From Pseudomonadota bacterium (GTDB lineage Bacteria; Pseudomonadota; Gammaproteobacteria; Pseudomonadales; Pseudomonadaceae), in contig JAEWGL010000107.1 of the NCBI GenBank assembly GCA_023388335.1, positions 1 to 23,956 of the forward strand: a stretch of 23,956 bases of DNA, given 5' to 3'. Under the pieces are notes generated by a model. That model saw only the letters and a list, made by a program, of their open reading frames with translations, was not told the DNA's origin and made no database searches. Positions 8,043 to 15,560 of the stretch are shown here, in pieces. Within the stretch, counting starts at the first letter, position 1. Each line of letters opens with the position of its first letter. A program made the position numbers and the translations under genes.

Positions 8043-8096
8043 GCCAGCACGTTCACGCAAGCGCCTGATACCACGCGAATTTTTTCAAAGAAGGCT

Positions 8097-8131
8097 TTGC
8101 CTTTAGAACAACTGCTGGTATTATGCGCGCC
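8097..8131 (+). promoter_or_regulatory. Promoter of tRNA-Ser with GC-rich discriminator
   Basis: The -35 is TTGCCT (8097-8102), then a 16-base spacer, and the -10 is TATTAT (8119-8124) preceded by TGG, giving an extended -10. The next seven bases are GCGCGCC, a GC-rich discriminator of the kind linked to stringent and growth-rate control of stable RNA. Transcription should begin near 8131, only a few bases before the mature tRNA at 8135. The elements are read directly; the regulation is inferred. Confidence 0.7.
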
Positions 8132-8134
8132 ATT

Positions 8135-8224
8135 GGAGAGATGCCGGAGTGGCCGAACGGGACGGATTCGAAATCCGTTGTACTGGCGACAGTACCTAGG
8201 GTTCAAATCCCTATCTCTCCGCCA
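8135..8224 (+). tRNA. tRNA-Ser (anticodon CGA)
   Basis: 90 nt including an encoded CCA. The acceptor stem GGAGAGA (8135-8141) pairs with TCTCTCC (8214-8220), followed by discriminator G and CCA. The anticodon arm is ACGGA-TTCGAAA-TCCGT, giving anticodon CGA, which reads UCG codons. The long class II variable arm GTACTG-GCGA-CAGTAC and the T arm GGG-TTCAAAT-CCC confirm serine identity. It has its own promoter and terminator. Confidence 0.97.
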
Positions 8225-8230
8225 TATTAA

Positions 8231-8265
8231 AGGCCCCGAGCGCTTATAGCCCTCGGGGCTTTTTT
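8231..8265 (+). terminator. Rho-independent terminator of tRNA-Ser
   Basis: GCCCCGAG (8233-8240) pairs perfectly with CTCGGGGC (8252-8259) and is followed by TTTTTT (8260-8265). It lies seven bases after the tRNA CCA. Confidence 0.9.
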
Positions 8266-8338
8266 CGTTTGGGGTATTGGCGCAGTTCCAGGCTGAGGTG
8301 CCTCTATGTTGCACCGCTGACCGCTTGCAAAGCGCGAT

Positions 8339-9040
8339 TCAACGAAGCATGTAGCCCTGCTGCCACGCCCGTGGAATGAAACGTGAAACCAGCGCCAGCA
8401 CAGTTGCCAGTGCGCAGCTGGCCGCCATGGCGGCCAAGCCTAGACGCTGCTCCAGCCATGCGCCTAGCGCGGCGCCCAGAATCATGCCCGTCCACGGGAC
8501 CAGCTGGACCCTCCATCCGTGGCGCCGGTCACCCATGAGCCAGCGGCCCAGGCCACGGCCAAAACGGGAAAGTGCCCCGGTGACATAGGTAAGACCGATC
8601 GGCAAGCCATTCACCTGTTCGACAACCGCGTTAAGCATACCCATGGACAGGATCGCTGCTATGAGCGCAGGGGAGGTCCACTGCGCCGGCCACGCCGCCG
8701 AAAAGGCCAGCAGGGCTGCGACGATCATCAGCACCGGTGCTGCTCTGCGGCGGAAGTAGCGGGCGAGCATGACGCCTGCCGCGTTGCCGATGACAAACGC
8801 CAGTATCGCCACTGAGAGCCGAAGCACCATGCCCAGGTCGGCTTGGCTGATGGCGACAGCCAAGCGTGTCGTGTTGCCACTCATGAACGATATGAAGTCG
8901 CCCATCGCCAGGAAGCCGATCGCATCGGTCATGCCGGCAAGGACGGAAACCGCGGCAACCAGGCCGAGGCCGACACGGCCGCGCAGGACCTGCAGCCGAA
9001 AGCGTTTGGTGCTGTGAAGCAGTGGTGCGGTGGGAAGCAT
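8339..9040 (-). CDS. DUF1275 (YoaK-like) membrane protein
   Basis: 233 residues from the ATG at 9040. A TTG at 9073 would add 11 residues, and neither start has a strong ribosome-binding site. About six hydrophobic segments are visible, beginning with LGLVAAVSVLAGMTDAIGFL. The conserved DUF1275 sequence F-x-SFMSGNTTRL follows at about residues 48-60, and further segments end with LAAMAASCALATVLALVS. The family is widespread and of unknown function, so no role is proposed. It lies alone between the tRNA-Ser terminator and a long gene-poor stretch, transcribed toward the tRNA. Confidence 0.85.
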   Translation of the reverse strand: MLPTAPLLHSTKRFRLQVLRGRVGLGLVAAVSVLAGMTDAIGFLAMGDFISFMSGNTTRLAVAISQADLGMVLRLSVAILAFVIGNAAGVMLARYFRRRAAPVLMIVAALLAFSAAWPAQWTSPALIAAILSMGMLNAVVEQVNGLPIGLTYVTGALSRFGRGLGRWLMGDRRHGWRVQLVPWTGMILGAALGAWLEQRLGLAAMAASCALATVLALVSRFIPRAWQQGYMLR

Positions 9041-9732
9041 GGCCTGGTCATTCCCTGGTGAGGTCGAAGGCAACCCCGACGGCTGGCATCGGTCGTCAGG
9101 ATTTTGATTCTTCGTTTGTCATGGCTTGCCCTACCTGACATGGCATACGACCACTGGAGTGTATTCAGGCTAGGTTGTCGGCGCAGATCATAGCGCTTTT
9201 AATCCGCCCATAAAATCCAGAGACTCTGGCTGTAACCGTCGCGGTCGCTCACGCTTGGGAGCAGGAGATGCAGTAATGCCTGATCGACTTGATGCTGCCT
9301 GTAACCTCATGTCCGGCTGATCGAGGTTCCGCGCCGCGGATCTGGGCGACGGTATTGCGCTGTCTTCGCTCACCAGCCCCGTAGCACCCCGGCGCAGCCT
9401 CCCATTCCTTGCCTGGGACAACCTGCCGTATTGACTCCCTCATTTCGTTTGTACTGGCAATTCGGTTACAATCCATAAAACGTTTCAGCCTCAGCCGGTC
9501 CTCTCGGGCCTGCGTGGGGTGGCGTCCGATGTTTCTCAAGCTGCTCAATCCAACGATCAAAAAAAACGAGCACTGAAGGACATGACCCATTGAGGCCGGT
9601 GGCACCGGTCTTGAAACCATCCGCCTTCGTCCCCAGCACCGCGATGCGATCGTCATCCCTGCCGTGATGACCGACCCTGACTGCCGTGTTGCAAGGCCGC
9701 GTGCGGATAATGTCTATCGAATGGATTGATCA
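9041..9732. other. Gene-poor intergenic region between DUF1275 gene and mqo
   Basis: I see no convincing protein gene here. The longest minus-strand frame (9249-9656) has no recognisable family, a composition unlike a real protein and no good ribosome-binding site. Visible structures are the palindrome CCAGAG-A-CTCTGG (9217-9229), a promoter-like inverted repeat (9445-9473), and a possible 15-codon leader ATG at 9529-9576 preceded by GGGGTGG. The nearly perfect palindrome CCGGTG-G-CACCGG (9596-9608) lies 125 bases before mqo. GATAAT (about 9705-9710) could be part of an mqo -10 element, but no good -35 is seen. The region may be the scar of a lost gene or a long regulatory leader. Confidence 0.5.
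9445..9473 (+). promoter_or_regulatory. Possible promoter with overlapping inverted repeat
   Basis: TTCGTT (9445-9450), a 17-base spacer and TACAAT (9468-9473) make a weak promoter candidate. Overlapping it, TGTACTGG (9451-9458) and CGGTTACA (9464-9471) form an imperfect inverted repeat separated by five bases, like an operator half-site pair. No recognisable gene follows for 250 bases except a possible 15-codon frame at 9529. Confidence 0.3.
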
Positions 9733-11370
9733 ATGTTCAAGAAAACAAGCAAGGCCTTGCTGGCACTGGCTGTGGCGGCAGGTGTCCTGCAGGCGCACGC
9801 CGAAGAAACCCGTAAAGTGGATGTACTGCTGATTGGCGGCGGTATCATGAGTTCGACCCTGGGCGTCTGGCTCAACGAACTGGAGCCGGGCTGGTCGATG
9901 GAGATGGTCGAGCGCCTCGACGGCGTCGCCGAAGAAAGCTCCAACGGCTGGAACAATGCCGGTACCGGTCACTCCGCGTTGGCCGAGCTGAACTACACGC
10001 CTGAAGACAAGGACGGCAACGTCACTATCTCCAAGGCCATCGAGATCAACGAGGCGTTCCAGGTGTCGCGCCAGTTCTGGTCGTGGCAGGTACGCAACGG
10101 CGTGCTGCAGAACCCGCACTCGTTCATCAATTCCACCCCGCACATGAGCTTCGTCTGGGGTGACGACAACATCCAGTTCCTCAAGAAGCGCTACCAGGCG
10201 CTGCAGGCCAGCCCGCTGTTCCGGCCGATGCAGTTCTCCGAGGACCACGCGCAGATCGCCAAGTGGGTCCCGCTGATGATGGAAGGGCGTGATCCGAACC
10301 AGAAGCTGGCCGTGACCTGGACGCCAATCGGCACCGACGTCAACTTCGGCGAGATCACCCGTCAGTTCGTCGGGCACCTCAAGGCCCAGCCCAACTTCTC
10401 GCTCAAACTGTCGAGTGAAGTGCAGGACATCTCGCGCAACGAAGATGGCTCGTGGCACGTCGAGTACAAGAACCTCAAGGACGGCACCAGCACGTCTACC
10501 GATGCCAAGTTCCTGTTCATCGGCGCCGGTGGCGGCGCGCTGAAGCTGCTGCAGAAATCGGGCATCCCTGAAGCCAAGGAGTACGCAGGCTTCCCGGTGG
10601 GCGGATCGTTTCTGGTGACCGAGAACCCGACCGTCGCCATGCAGCACATGGCCAAGGCCTACGGCATTGCCTCGACTGGTGCGCCACCCATGTCGGTCCC
10701 GCACCTGGACACCCGCGTGCTCGATGGCAAGCGCGTGATCCTGTTTGGCCCATTCGCGACCTTCTCGTCCAAGTTCCTCAAGAATGGCTCGTACCTGGAC
10801 CTGCTGAGCAGCACCACCTTGCATAACGTCTGGCCGATGACCAAGGTCGGCATCGACCAGTATCCGCTGGTCGAGTACCTCGCCGGCCAGCTGATGCTGT
10901 CCGATGATGATCGCTTCAAGGCCCTGCAGGAGTACTTCCCGCACGCCAAGCCGGAAGACTGGCGTCTGTGGCAGGCCGGCCAGCGCGTGCAGATCATCAA
11001 GCGCGACGAGGAGCACGGTGGCGTGCTCAAGCTGGGTACCGAGATCGTTGCCTCCCAGGACCGCACCATCGCAGGCCTGCTGGGTGCTTCTCCAGGTGCT
11101 TCGACCGCTGCGCCAATCATGCTGAACGTGCTGGAAACGGTCTTCAAGGAGAAGGTTGCTACGCCTGAGTGGCAAGCCAAGATCCGCCAGATCGTGCCAA
11201 GCTACGGCACCAAGCTCAATGATTCGCCAGCCGCCGTGCAGCAGGAGTGGGACTACACCGCTGAAGTCCTGCAACTGGGCAAGCAGCCGGTCATCGACCA
11301 GAGCGTCGCCACCGGCAGCGCGCCGACCGCGCCGGTCGAAAGCAAGCCAGCGAACGACATGGCGCTGTAA
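9733..11370 (+). CDS. mqo: Malate:quinone oxidoreductase
   Basis: 545 residues, close to E. coli Mqo (548). The enzyme oxidises malate to oxaloacetate with FAD and passes electrons to the quinone pool at the inner membrane. The FAD-binding N-terminus reads VDVLLIGGGIMSSTLG (29-44), followed by the family-diagnostic ERLDGVAEESSNGWNNAGTGHSA and, near the C-terminus, LLGASPGAST. Residues 1-23 precede this fold and look like a Sec signal peptide (KK, then ALLALAVAAGVLQ, cleavage after AHA), which is unexpected for a cofactor enzyme but recalled in other Pseudomonas Mqo paralogs. No strong ribosome-binding site precedes the ATG at 9733. A terminator follows, so the MFS gene downstream is probably a separate unit. 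Confidence 0.96.
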   Translation: MFKKTSKALLALAVAAGVLQAHAEETRKVDVLLIGGGIMSSTLGVWLNELEPGWSMEMVERLDGVAEESSNGWNNAGTGHSALAELNYTPEDKDGNVTISKAIEINEAFQVSRQFWSWQVRNGVLQNPHSFINSTPHMSFVWGDDNIQFLKKRYQALQASPLFRPMQFSEDHAQIAKWVPLMMEGRDPNQKLAVTWTPIGTDVNFGEITRQFVGHLKAQPNFSLKLSSEVQDISRNEDGSWHVEYKNLKDGTSTSTDAKFLFIGAGGGALKLLQKSGIPEAKEYAGFPVGGSFLVTENPTVAMQHMAKAYGIASTGAPPMSVPHLDTRVLDGKRVILFGPFATFSSKFLKNGSYLDLLSSTTLHNVWPMTKVGIDQYPLVEYLAGQLMLSDDDRFKALQEYFPHAKPEDWRLWQAGQRVQIIKRDEEHGGVLKLGTEIVASQDRTIAGLLGASPGASTAAPIMLNVLETVFKEKVATPEWQAKIRQIVPSYGTKLNDSPAAVQQEWDYTAEVLQLGKQPVIDQSVATGSAPTAPVESKPANDMAL

Positions 11371-11376
11371 CCGATG

Positions 11377-11398
11377 ACCTGCTGTGTGTGCAGCAGGT
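11377..11398. other. Hairpin directly after mqo
   Basis: ACCTGCTG (11377-11384) and CAGCAGGT (11391-11398) are perfect complements around a TGTGTG loop, six bases after the mqo stop. There is no T-run, so this is not a terminator alone. It may stabilise the mqo 3' end ahead of the true terminator. Confidence 0.5.
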
Positions 11399-11410
11399 GA
11401 TCCGCTAGAC

Positions 11411-11456
11411 GCAAAAGCCACGAGGCTTGCCGGCCGGCGCCTCGTGGTTTTTTTGC
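11411..11456. terminator. Bidirectional Rho-independent terminator after mqo
   Basis: CCACGAGG (11418-11425) pairs with CCTCGTGG (11440-11447), followed by a seven-T run (11448-11454). On the other strand an A-rich GCAAAA precedes the stem, and GCAAAA also pairs with the TTTTGC beyond it, so the element could work in both directions. It isolates mqo from the downstream transporter gene. Confidence 0.85.
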
Positions 11457-11624
11457 GTTCGGGCTCCAGGCTTTACAGTACGGCGCGGACCTGGATTCGG
11501 CGCTATCAGGCACCTCAAGGTCGGTCCCATGCGCTTGCCCTTGGCAAGTTTCGTTCAACAATCAGCCAACCCCTGCTGAAAGCATTTTTCAGCCAGGCGA
11601 TGCACTGATCGGGAGAACCTGCGC

Positions 11625-12974
11625 ATGACCACCGCCTCCGCACCGGTACCGCCGGCCCAGCTTCGCAAAGTCATCGCGGCCTCGGCCGTGGGCAACTTCG
11701 TGGAATGGTTCGATTTCGCCGTCTATGGCTTTCTAGCCACCATCATTGCCAGCCAGTTCTTCGCCAGTTCCGATTCCGGCGTGGCCTTGCTCAAGACCTT
11801 CGCGGTGTTCGCCGTGGCCTTCGCCCTGCGGCCGCTGGGCGGGATCGTGTTCGGGGCGCTTGGCGATCGTCTGGGGCGCAAGCGCATCCTCTCGCTGACC
11901 ATCCTGATGATGGCTGGCTCGACGACCGTCATCGGCCTGCTGCCGACCTACCAGAGCATTGGCCTGTGGGCGCCGGTGCTGCTGACGCTGGCGCGCTGCG
12001 TCCAGGGTTTTTCCGCGGGCGGCGAATATGCCGGGGCGTGTGCCTACCTGATGGAGCACGCACCCAATGACAAGCGCGCCTGGTACGGCAGCTTCGTGCC
12101 GGTCTCCACCTTCAGCGCCTTCGCCTGCGCCGCGGTGATGGCCTATGTGCTGGATGCCAGCCTGTCTCCCGAGGCGATGAGCACCTGGGGTTGGCGGGTA
12201 CCGTTCCTGGTCGCGGCACCCTTGGGCATCGTTGGCCTGTACCTGCGCTGGCGCATGGAAGAAACCCCGACGTTCCGCCAAGCCCAGGCCCAGGCCTGCG
12301 AGCATGCCCATTCGCCCCTGCGCGAAACCTTGCAGCATCAGCTGGGCTCGATCGTGCGACTGGGCGCGTTCATCTCGCTGACGGCATTGTCGTTCTACAT
12401 GTTCACCACGTACTTCTCCACTTACCTGCAGGTGGTGGGGCACCTGAGCCGGGCGCAGTCGCTGATGGTGTCGACGGTCGCCTTGCTGTTCGCGGCGGCG
12501 GCTTGCCCGCTGGCCGGGGCGTTCTCCGATCGGGTCGGACGGCGCAAGACGGTGGGGTTCGTCTGCCTGTGGGTCATGGCCACTGTCTTTCCCTCGTACT
12601 GGCTGGCCAGTTCCGGGACGGTGCCGGCGGCCATCGTGGGTGTCTGTCTGCTGGCCGTGGGGGCGGCGCTCAGTGGGGTGGTGACGGCGGCGTTGCTGTC
12701 CGAGACCTTTCCCACCCGGACGCGCTACACGGCGTCGGCGCTCACCTACAACATCGCCTATACCCTGTTCGGGGGCACCGCGCCGCTGGTCGCTACCTGG
12801 CTGATCGGGGCGACCGGCAGCAACCTGGCGCCTGCCTTCTATCTGGTGGTCATCGCCGTGCTGGCCATGGCGGGCGGCTTGGCATTGCCGGAAACCTATC
12901 GGATTTCGCTCAGTGACGAACCACGCGGCGAGGGCGCGCAGACCGATTCCGACGCCGGCGCCCTGGCACGCTAG
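11625..12974 (+). CDS. MFS transporter, metabolite:H+ symporter (MHS) type
   Basis: 449 residues with a twelve-segment major facilitator layout. The MHS subfamily start GNFVEWFDFAVYGF is at 23-36, the loop 2-3 motif GDRLGRKR at 80-87, the RCVQGFSAGGEYAG block around 125-138, and a second DRVGRRK loop occurs in the C-terminal half. MHS proteins (KgtP, citrate permease, ProP, ShiA) take up organic acids or osmolytes with protons. The substrate here is not determined. Proximity to mqo makes a di- or tricarboxylate plausible but not shown. GGGAG at 11611-11615 precedes the ATG. Its TAG stop overlaps the stop codon of the convergent LysR gene within one CTAG. Confidence 0.92.
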   Translation: MTTASAPVPPAQLRKVIAASAVGNFVEWFDFAVYGFLATIIASQFFASSDSGVALLKTFAVFAVAFALRPLGGIVFGALGDRLGRKRILSLTILMMAGSTTVIGLLPTYQSIGLWAPVLLTLARCVQGFSAGGEYAGACAYLMEHAPNDKRAWYGSFVPVSTFSAFACAAVMAYVLDASLSPEAMSTWGWRVPFLVAAPLGIVGLYLRWRMEETPTFRQAQAQACEHAHSPLRETLQHQLGSIVRLGAFISLTALSFYMFTTYFSTYLQVVGHLSRAQSLMVSTVALLFAAAACPLAGAFSDRVGRRKTVGFVCLWVMATVFPSYWLASSGTVPAAIVGVCLLAVGAALSGVVTAALLSETFPTRTRYTASALTYNIAYTLFGGTAPLVATWLIGATGSNLAPAFYLVVIAVLAMAGGLALPETYRISLSDEPRGEGAQTDSDAGALAR

Positions 12975-13855
12975 GCGCCGAACAGCCCCTTGGCCTCGGC
13001 AAAGCACTGCTCGGCAATCGCTGAGCGTGGTTCGCTGCGGCGCAGCAGCAGGCCGATGGGGCTGTGGATGCTGGCATCGAGGATAGGCAGGATGCGCAGG
13101 TGCTCGTTCAATTCTTCCAGGCCGCAGTCCAGCGGCATCACCGCGCAGCAGATGCCAGCGCTGATGGCTTGGATCAGCTGGAAGCTGGAGTCGCTTTCCA
13201 GCACGGCCTCCGGGTCCAGGCCGCGGCTGCGCAGGCTGAGGTCGAGCGACTGGCGGTAGTGCATGCCCTTGCTCAGCAATCCCAATGGCAGGCCAGCCAG
13301 GGCCTCCCAGTGCAGCTGGGGCGTATCGAACTGGAAATGCCGAATGTCATGCAGCAGCCCCATGGTGGTAGTACCCAATTCGATCACGTCGAAGAAGCTG
13401 GCATTGACCTGGTCGAGGTAGCAGATGCCCAGGTCCAGCTGGTTACGGCTCAGGCCGTCGATGATCTGCTCGGAGCTCAGGGATGATAGCTGGAAGTGCA
13501 GTTCCGGGTACTTCAGGCGCAGGGGCATGAGCAGTTGCATGGGGTTGAAGCTCGCCAAGGGCACGGTGCCCAGGCGCAGGCTGCCGACGATCTGTCCGCG
13601 GCAGCTGGCCGCTTCGGCTTGCAGGCCGTCGTGAGCTGCCAGCAGCGTGCGCGCCCAGGCCAGGATGCGCTCGCCGGCCTCGGTGAAGCCCTCGAAGCGC
13701 TGGCCGCGCTTGACCAGCATAAGGTCCAGCTCATCCTCCAGGTTGCGCAGGCGCATGGACAGGGTCGGCTGGGTGATGTGGCACAGCGCGGCAGCCTGGC
13801 CGAAATGCCGGGTCTGGTCCAGGGCGATGAGGAACTTGAGCTGTTTGATGTCCAT
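12971..13855 (-). CDS. LysR-family transcriptional regulator
   Basis: 294 residues. The N-terminal winged helix-turn-helix (about 1-60) is clear: MDIKQLKFLIALDQTRHFGQ, then CHITQPTLSMRLRNLEDELD. The effector domain begins around residue 92 (GSLRLGTVPLA) and includes the LDLGICYLD strand. Its ATG at 13855 has AAGG (13862-13865) as ribosome-binding site. It is divergent from moaB across 189 bases that contain two repeat structures, the usual geometry for a LysR regulator and its target. I infer control of moaB and perhaps of the molybdopterin oxidoreductase gene. The inducer is unknown. Confidence 0.93.
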   Translation of the reverse strand: MDIKQLKFLIALDQTRHFGQAAALCHITQPTLSMRLRNLEDELDLMLVKRGQRFEGFTEAGERILAWARTLLAAHDGLQAEAASCRGQIVGSLRLGTVPLASFNPMQLLMPLRLKYPELHFQLSSLSSEQIIDGLSRNQLDLGICYLDQVNASFFDVIELGTTTMGLLHDIRHFQFDTPQLHWEALAGLPLGLLSKGMHYRQSLDLSLRSRGLDPEAVLESDSSFQLIQAISAGICCAVMPLDCGLEELNEHLRILPILDASIHSPIGLLLRRSEPRSAIAEQCFAEAKGLFGA

Positions 13856-13915
13856 GTGCGGCCTTGAGGGCGGAGTCGGGGATAAAGGGCTGGTACGACC
13901 TTACCCAAGTCTGCC

Positions 13916-13957
13916 CCGGCTATCCAATCTTTAAAGATGACCAGCTGATAGAGCCGG
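13916..13957. promoter_or_regulatory. Inverted repeat between the LysR gene and moaB
   Basis: CCGGCTATC (13916-13924) and GATAGAGCCGG (13947-13957) are complementary apart from a two-base bulge, with 22 bases between. ATAG/CTAT half-sites are typical of LysR-type operators such as OxyR sites. Inside it, ATCCAATC (13922-13929) is the reverse complement of GATTGGAT, nearly the GATTGGAC found at 13981-13988. It is a candidate autoregulatory site for the LysR protein. Confidence 0.4.
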
Positions 13958-13978
13958 TTGATGAGGTGTTCCAGCCTA

Positions 13979-13991
13979 TCGATTGGACGCT
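13979..13991 (+). promoter_or_regulatory. 13-bp element shared with the oxidoreductase promoter region (copy 1)
   Basis: TCGATTGGACGCT lies 53 bases before the moaB start codon and is identical to 16755-16767, upstream of the FdhF/YdeP-type gene. Both copies are on the same strand relative to the downstream gene. The match is exact and seen directly; the role as a common activator site is inferred. Confidence 0.45.
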
Positions 13992-14044
13992 GGCCAAGGT
14001 TCCCTCTAGCGTGGGCGGACGTCTTTTGCCAGGAGGAACCCAAG

Positions 14045-14584
14045 GTGAGTGTTAAACCGGATGCGGTGTTCGTGCCGCTCAACATCGCCGTACTGACGGT
14101 CAGTGATACCCGTACCTTCGACAATGACACCTCTGGCGAGCTGCTGGCTACGCGCGCGGTGGCCGTCGGGCACCGTCTGGTGGACAGGGTGCTGCTCAAG
14201 GATGACCTGTACCGGATCCGCGCCCAGGTGGCGACCTGGATTGCCGAGGAGCAGGTGCAGGTTGTGCTGATCACCGGCGGCACCGGCTTCACGGGGCGCG
14301 ACAGTACCCCCGAGGCGGTGGGCTGCCTGCTGGACAAGCGCATCGATGGCTTTGGCGAATTGTTTCGGGCGCTGTCGATCCTCGACATCGGTACCTCAAC
14401 GGTGCAGTCCCGCGCCTTGGCTGGGCTGTCCAACGGGACCCTGGTCTGTTGCCTGCCCGGCTCGACCGGTGCTTGTCGCACGGCCTGGGAGGGAATCCTG
14501 GTGGAGCAGCTCGACGCCCGGCACCGGCCGTGCAATTTCGTGCCACACCTCAAGCCGGTGGCGGCATGCGGGTCGCGTGGCTGA
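14045..14584 (+). CDS. moaB: Molybdenum cofactor biosynthesis protein MoaB
   Basis: 179 residues starting with GTG at 14045. This start is set by an excellent AGGAGGA (14031-14037) seven bases upstream and the family-like N-terminus MSVKPDAVFVPLNIAVLTVSDTR. A longer frame upstream (from 13958) runs through the promoter region and is not coding. MoaB/MogA-fold proteins act in molybdopterin adenylylation or related steps. The visible motifs are SDTR (20-23), TGGTGFTGRDSTPEA (77-91) and LPGSTGA (137-143). It is monocistronic, divergent from the LysR gene and convergent with the bestrophin-like gene. The presence of moaB and moaA beside a molybdoenzyme points to locally organised cofactor supply. 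Confidence 0.94.
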   Translation: MSVKPDAVFVPLNIAVLTVSDTRTFDNDTSGELLATRAVAVGHRLVDRVLLKDDLYRIRAQVATWIAEEQVQVVLITGGTGFTGRDSTPEAVGCLLDKRIDGFGELFRALSILDIGTSTVQSRALAGLSNGTLVCCLPGSTGACRTAWEGILVEQLDARHRPCNFVPHLKPVAACGSRG

Positions 14585-14638
14585 GCGATTGGCCGGCGCT
14601 AACACTGCGCGTCCTGCATCGCCGAGTCGAGTGACGCC

Positions 14639-15538
14639 TCAACTCAACACGTGCTCCACCGGCTGCAACACCGGCGGCAACTCGCTGTGCCCCAGCGCGG
14701 CGAGCACGTCCCGTTCCAGGGTGCGTACCAGGGCATCGGTGGGCAGGTCGTTCTCATCCCGACCGAACGGATCCTCCAGCTCGTTGCCGATGGCGTCCAG
14801 GCCGAAGAAGGTGTAGCTGACGATCGTGGTGAACAGCGGCGCGAGCCAGCCCAGGGGTTCGGCCAGGGCGAAGGGCAGCAGCAGGCAGAAGATGTAGATG
14901 GTGCGGTGCAGCAGCAGGGTATAGGGAAAGGGCAGGGGAGTGCCCTTGATCCGCTCGCAGGTGGCCTGCACTTCCGATAGACCAGTCAGGCGCTGCTCCA
15001 GCAGGGTATAGCGCCAGTCACTGATCTGCTGCGTCTGTGCCAGCCGCGAACACTGCGCGCCAATGTCGCGCAGGATGCCGTCGCACACATTGTGCGGGTT
15101 GACTGCGGCGGGGTCGGCCAGCCAGGGCCGGGCAGCGCGAAGGTCATCCTCGTTGCGCAGGCGCGCGTTGAGGGCATGGGCGAAGCCGCAGAGGTTGCGC
15201 AGCAGCTCGCGGCGCAGCGCTTCATCGGTGATGACCACGCTTTGGCGGATGAACGAACGGGTCTCGATGATCAGCCTGCCCCACGCCTTGCGCCCTTCCC
15301 ACCAGCGGTCGTAGCAGGCGTTGTTGCGAAAGCTCATGAAGATGGACAGCGACAGTCCGAGGAGGGTGAAGGGCGTGGCGCTGACAGGATAGAAAAAGGC
15401 CGGGTAAAGGTGCTCGACCAGGACGATCAGCGCGGCCAGCAGGGTGACCATCAGGCAGCGCAAGGCAATGCGCTTGACGATCGATCCCTTGAGGGTGAAC
15501 AGCACGCGCAGCACATCGGGGCGGGAATGGACGATCAT
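14639..15538 (-). CDS. Bestrophin-like (YneE-type) anion channel family protein
   Basis: 299 residues. The bacterial bestrophin signatures are FRNNACYDRWWEGRKAWG (70-87) and GLDAIGNELEDPFG (246-259). Hydrophobic segments lie at about 26-45, 55-70, 205-225 and 228-248, which matches the four-helix channel subunit. Bacterial bestrophins form pentameric channels; some conduct anions, while a Klebsiella homolog was reported to be cation-selective. The permeant ion here is unknown. It begins 22 bases after the moaA stop with AGGGAA (15550-15555) as ribosome-binding site, so the two are almost certainly cotranscribed. That makes a role linked to the molybdenum module possible. Confidence 0.9.
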   Translation of the reverse strand: MIVHSRPDVLRVLFTLKGSIVKRIALRCLMVTLLAALIVLVEHLYPAFFYPVSATPFTLLGLSLSIFMSFRNNACYDRWWEGRKAWGRLIIETRSFIRQSVVITDEALRRELLRNLCGFAHALNARLRNEDDLRAARPWLADPAAVNPHNVCDGILRDIGAQCSRLAQTQQISDWRYTLLEQRLTGLSEVQATCERIKGTPLPFPYTLLLHRTIYIFCLLLPFALAEPLGWLAPLFTTIVSYTFFGLDAIGNELEDPFGRDENDLPTDALVRTLERDVLAALGHSELPPVLQPVEHVLS

Positions 15539-15560
15539 CGGGTTGCGGATTCCCTACGGT

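Noticed and set aside
8003..8314. Minus-strand 103-codon open frame across the tRNA-Ser gene (contains RDRDLNPRYCRQYNG)
   Set aside because: It is the antisense translation of the tRNA and flanking bases, a well-known false protein. The tRNA, promoter and terminator explain the region.
9249..9656. Minus-strand 135-codon open frame in the gap before mqo
   Set aside because: No recognisable family, no convincing ribosome-binding site, and composition unlike the neighbouring proteins.
8225..9732. Attachment-site duplication of the tRNA-Ser 3' end
   Set aside because: I looked for a second copy of the tRNA 3' end sequence before mqo and found none; no integrase gene is present.
9730..11421. 563-codon minus-strand frame antisense to mqo
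   Set aside because: Codon-bias shadow. The plus strand encodes a full-length, motif-complete Mqo.
13958..14044. N-terminal extension of moaB upstream of the GTG
   Set aside because: It runs through the promoter region, is not family-like, and an ideal AGGAGGA sits seven bases before the GTG at 14045.
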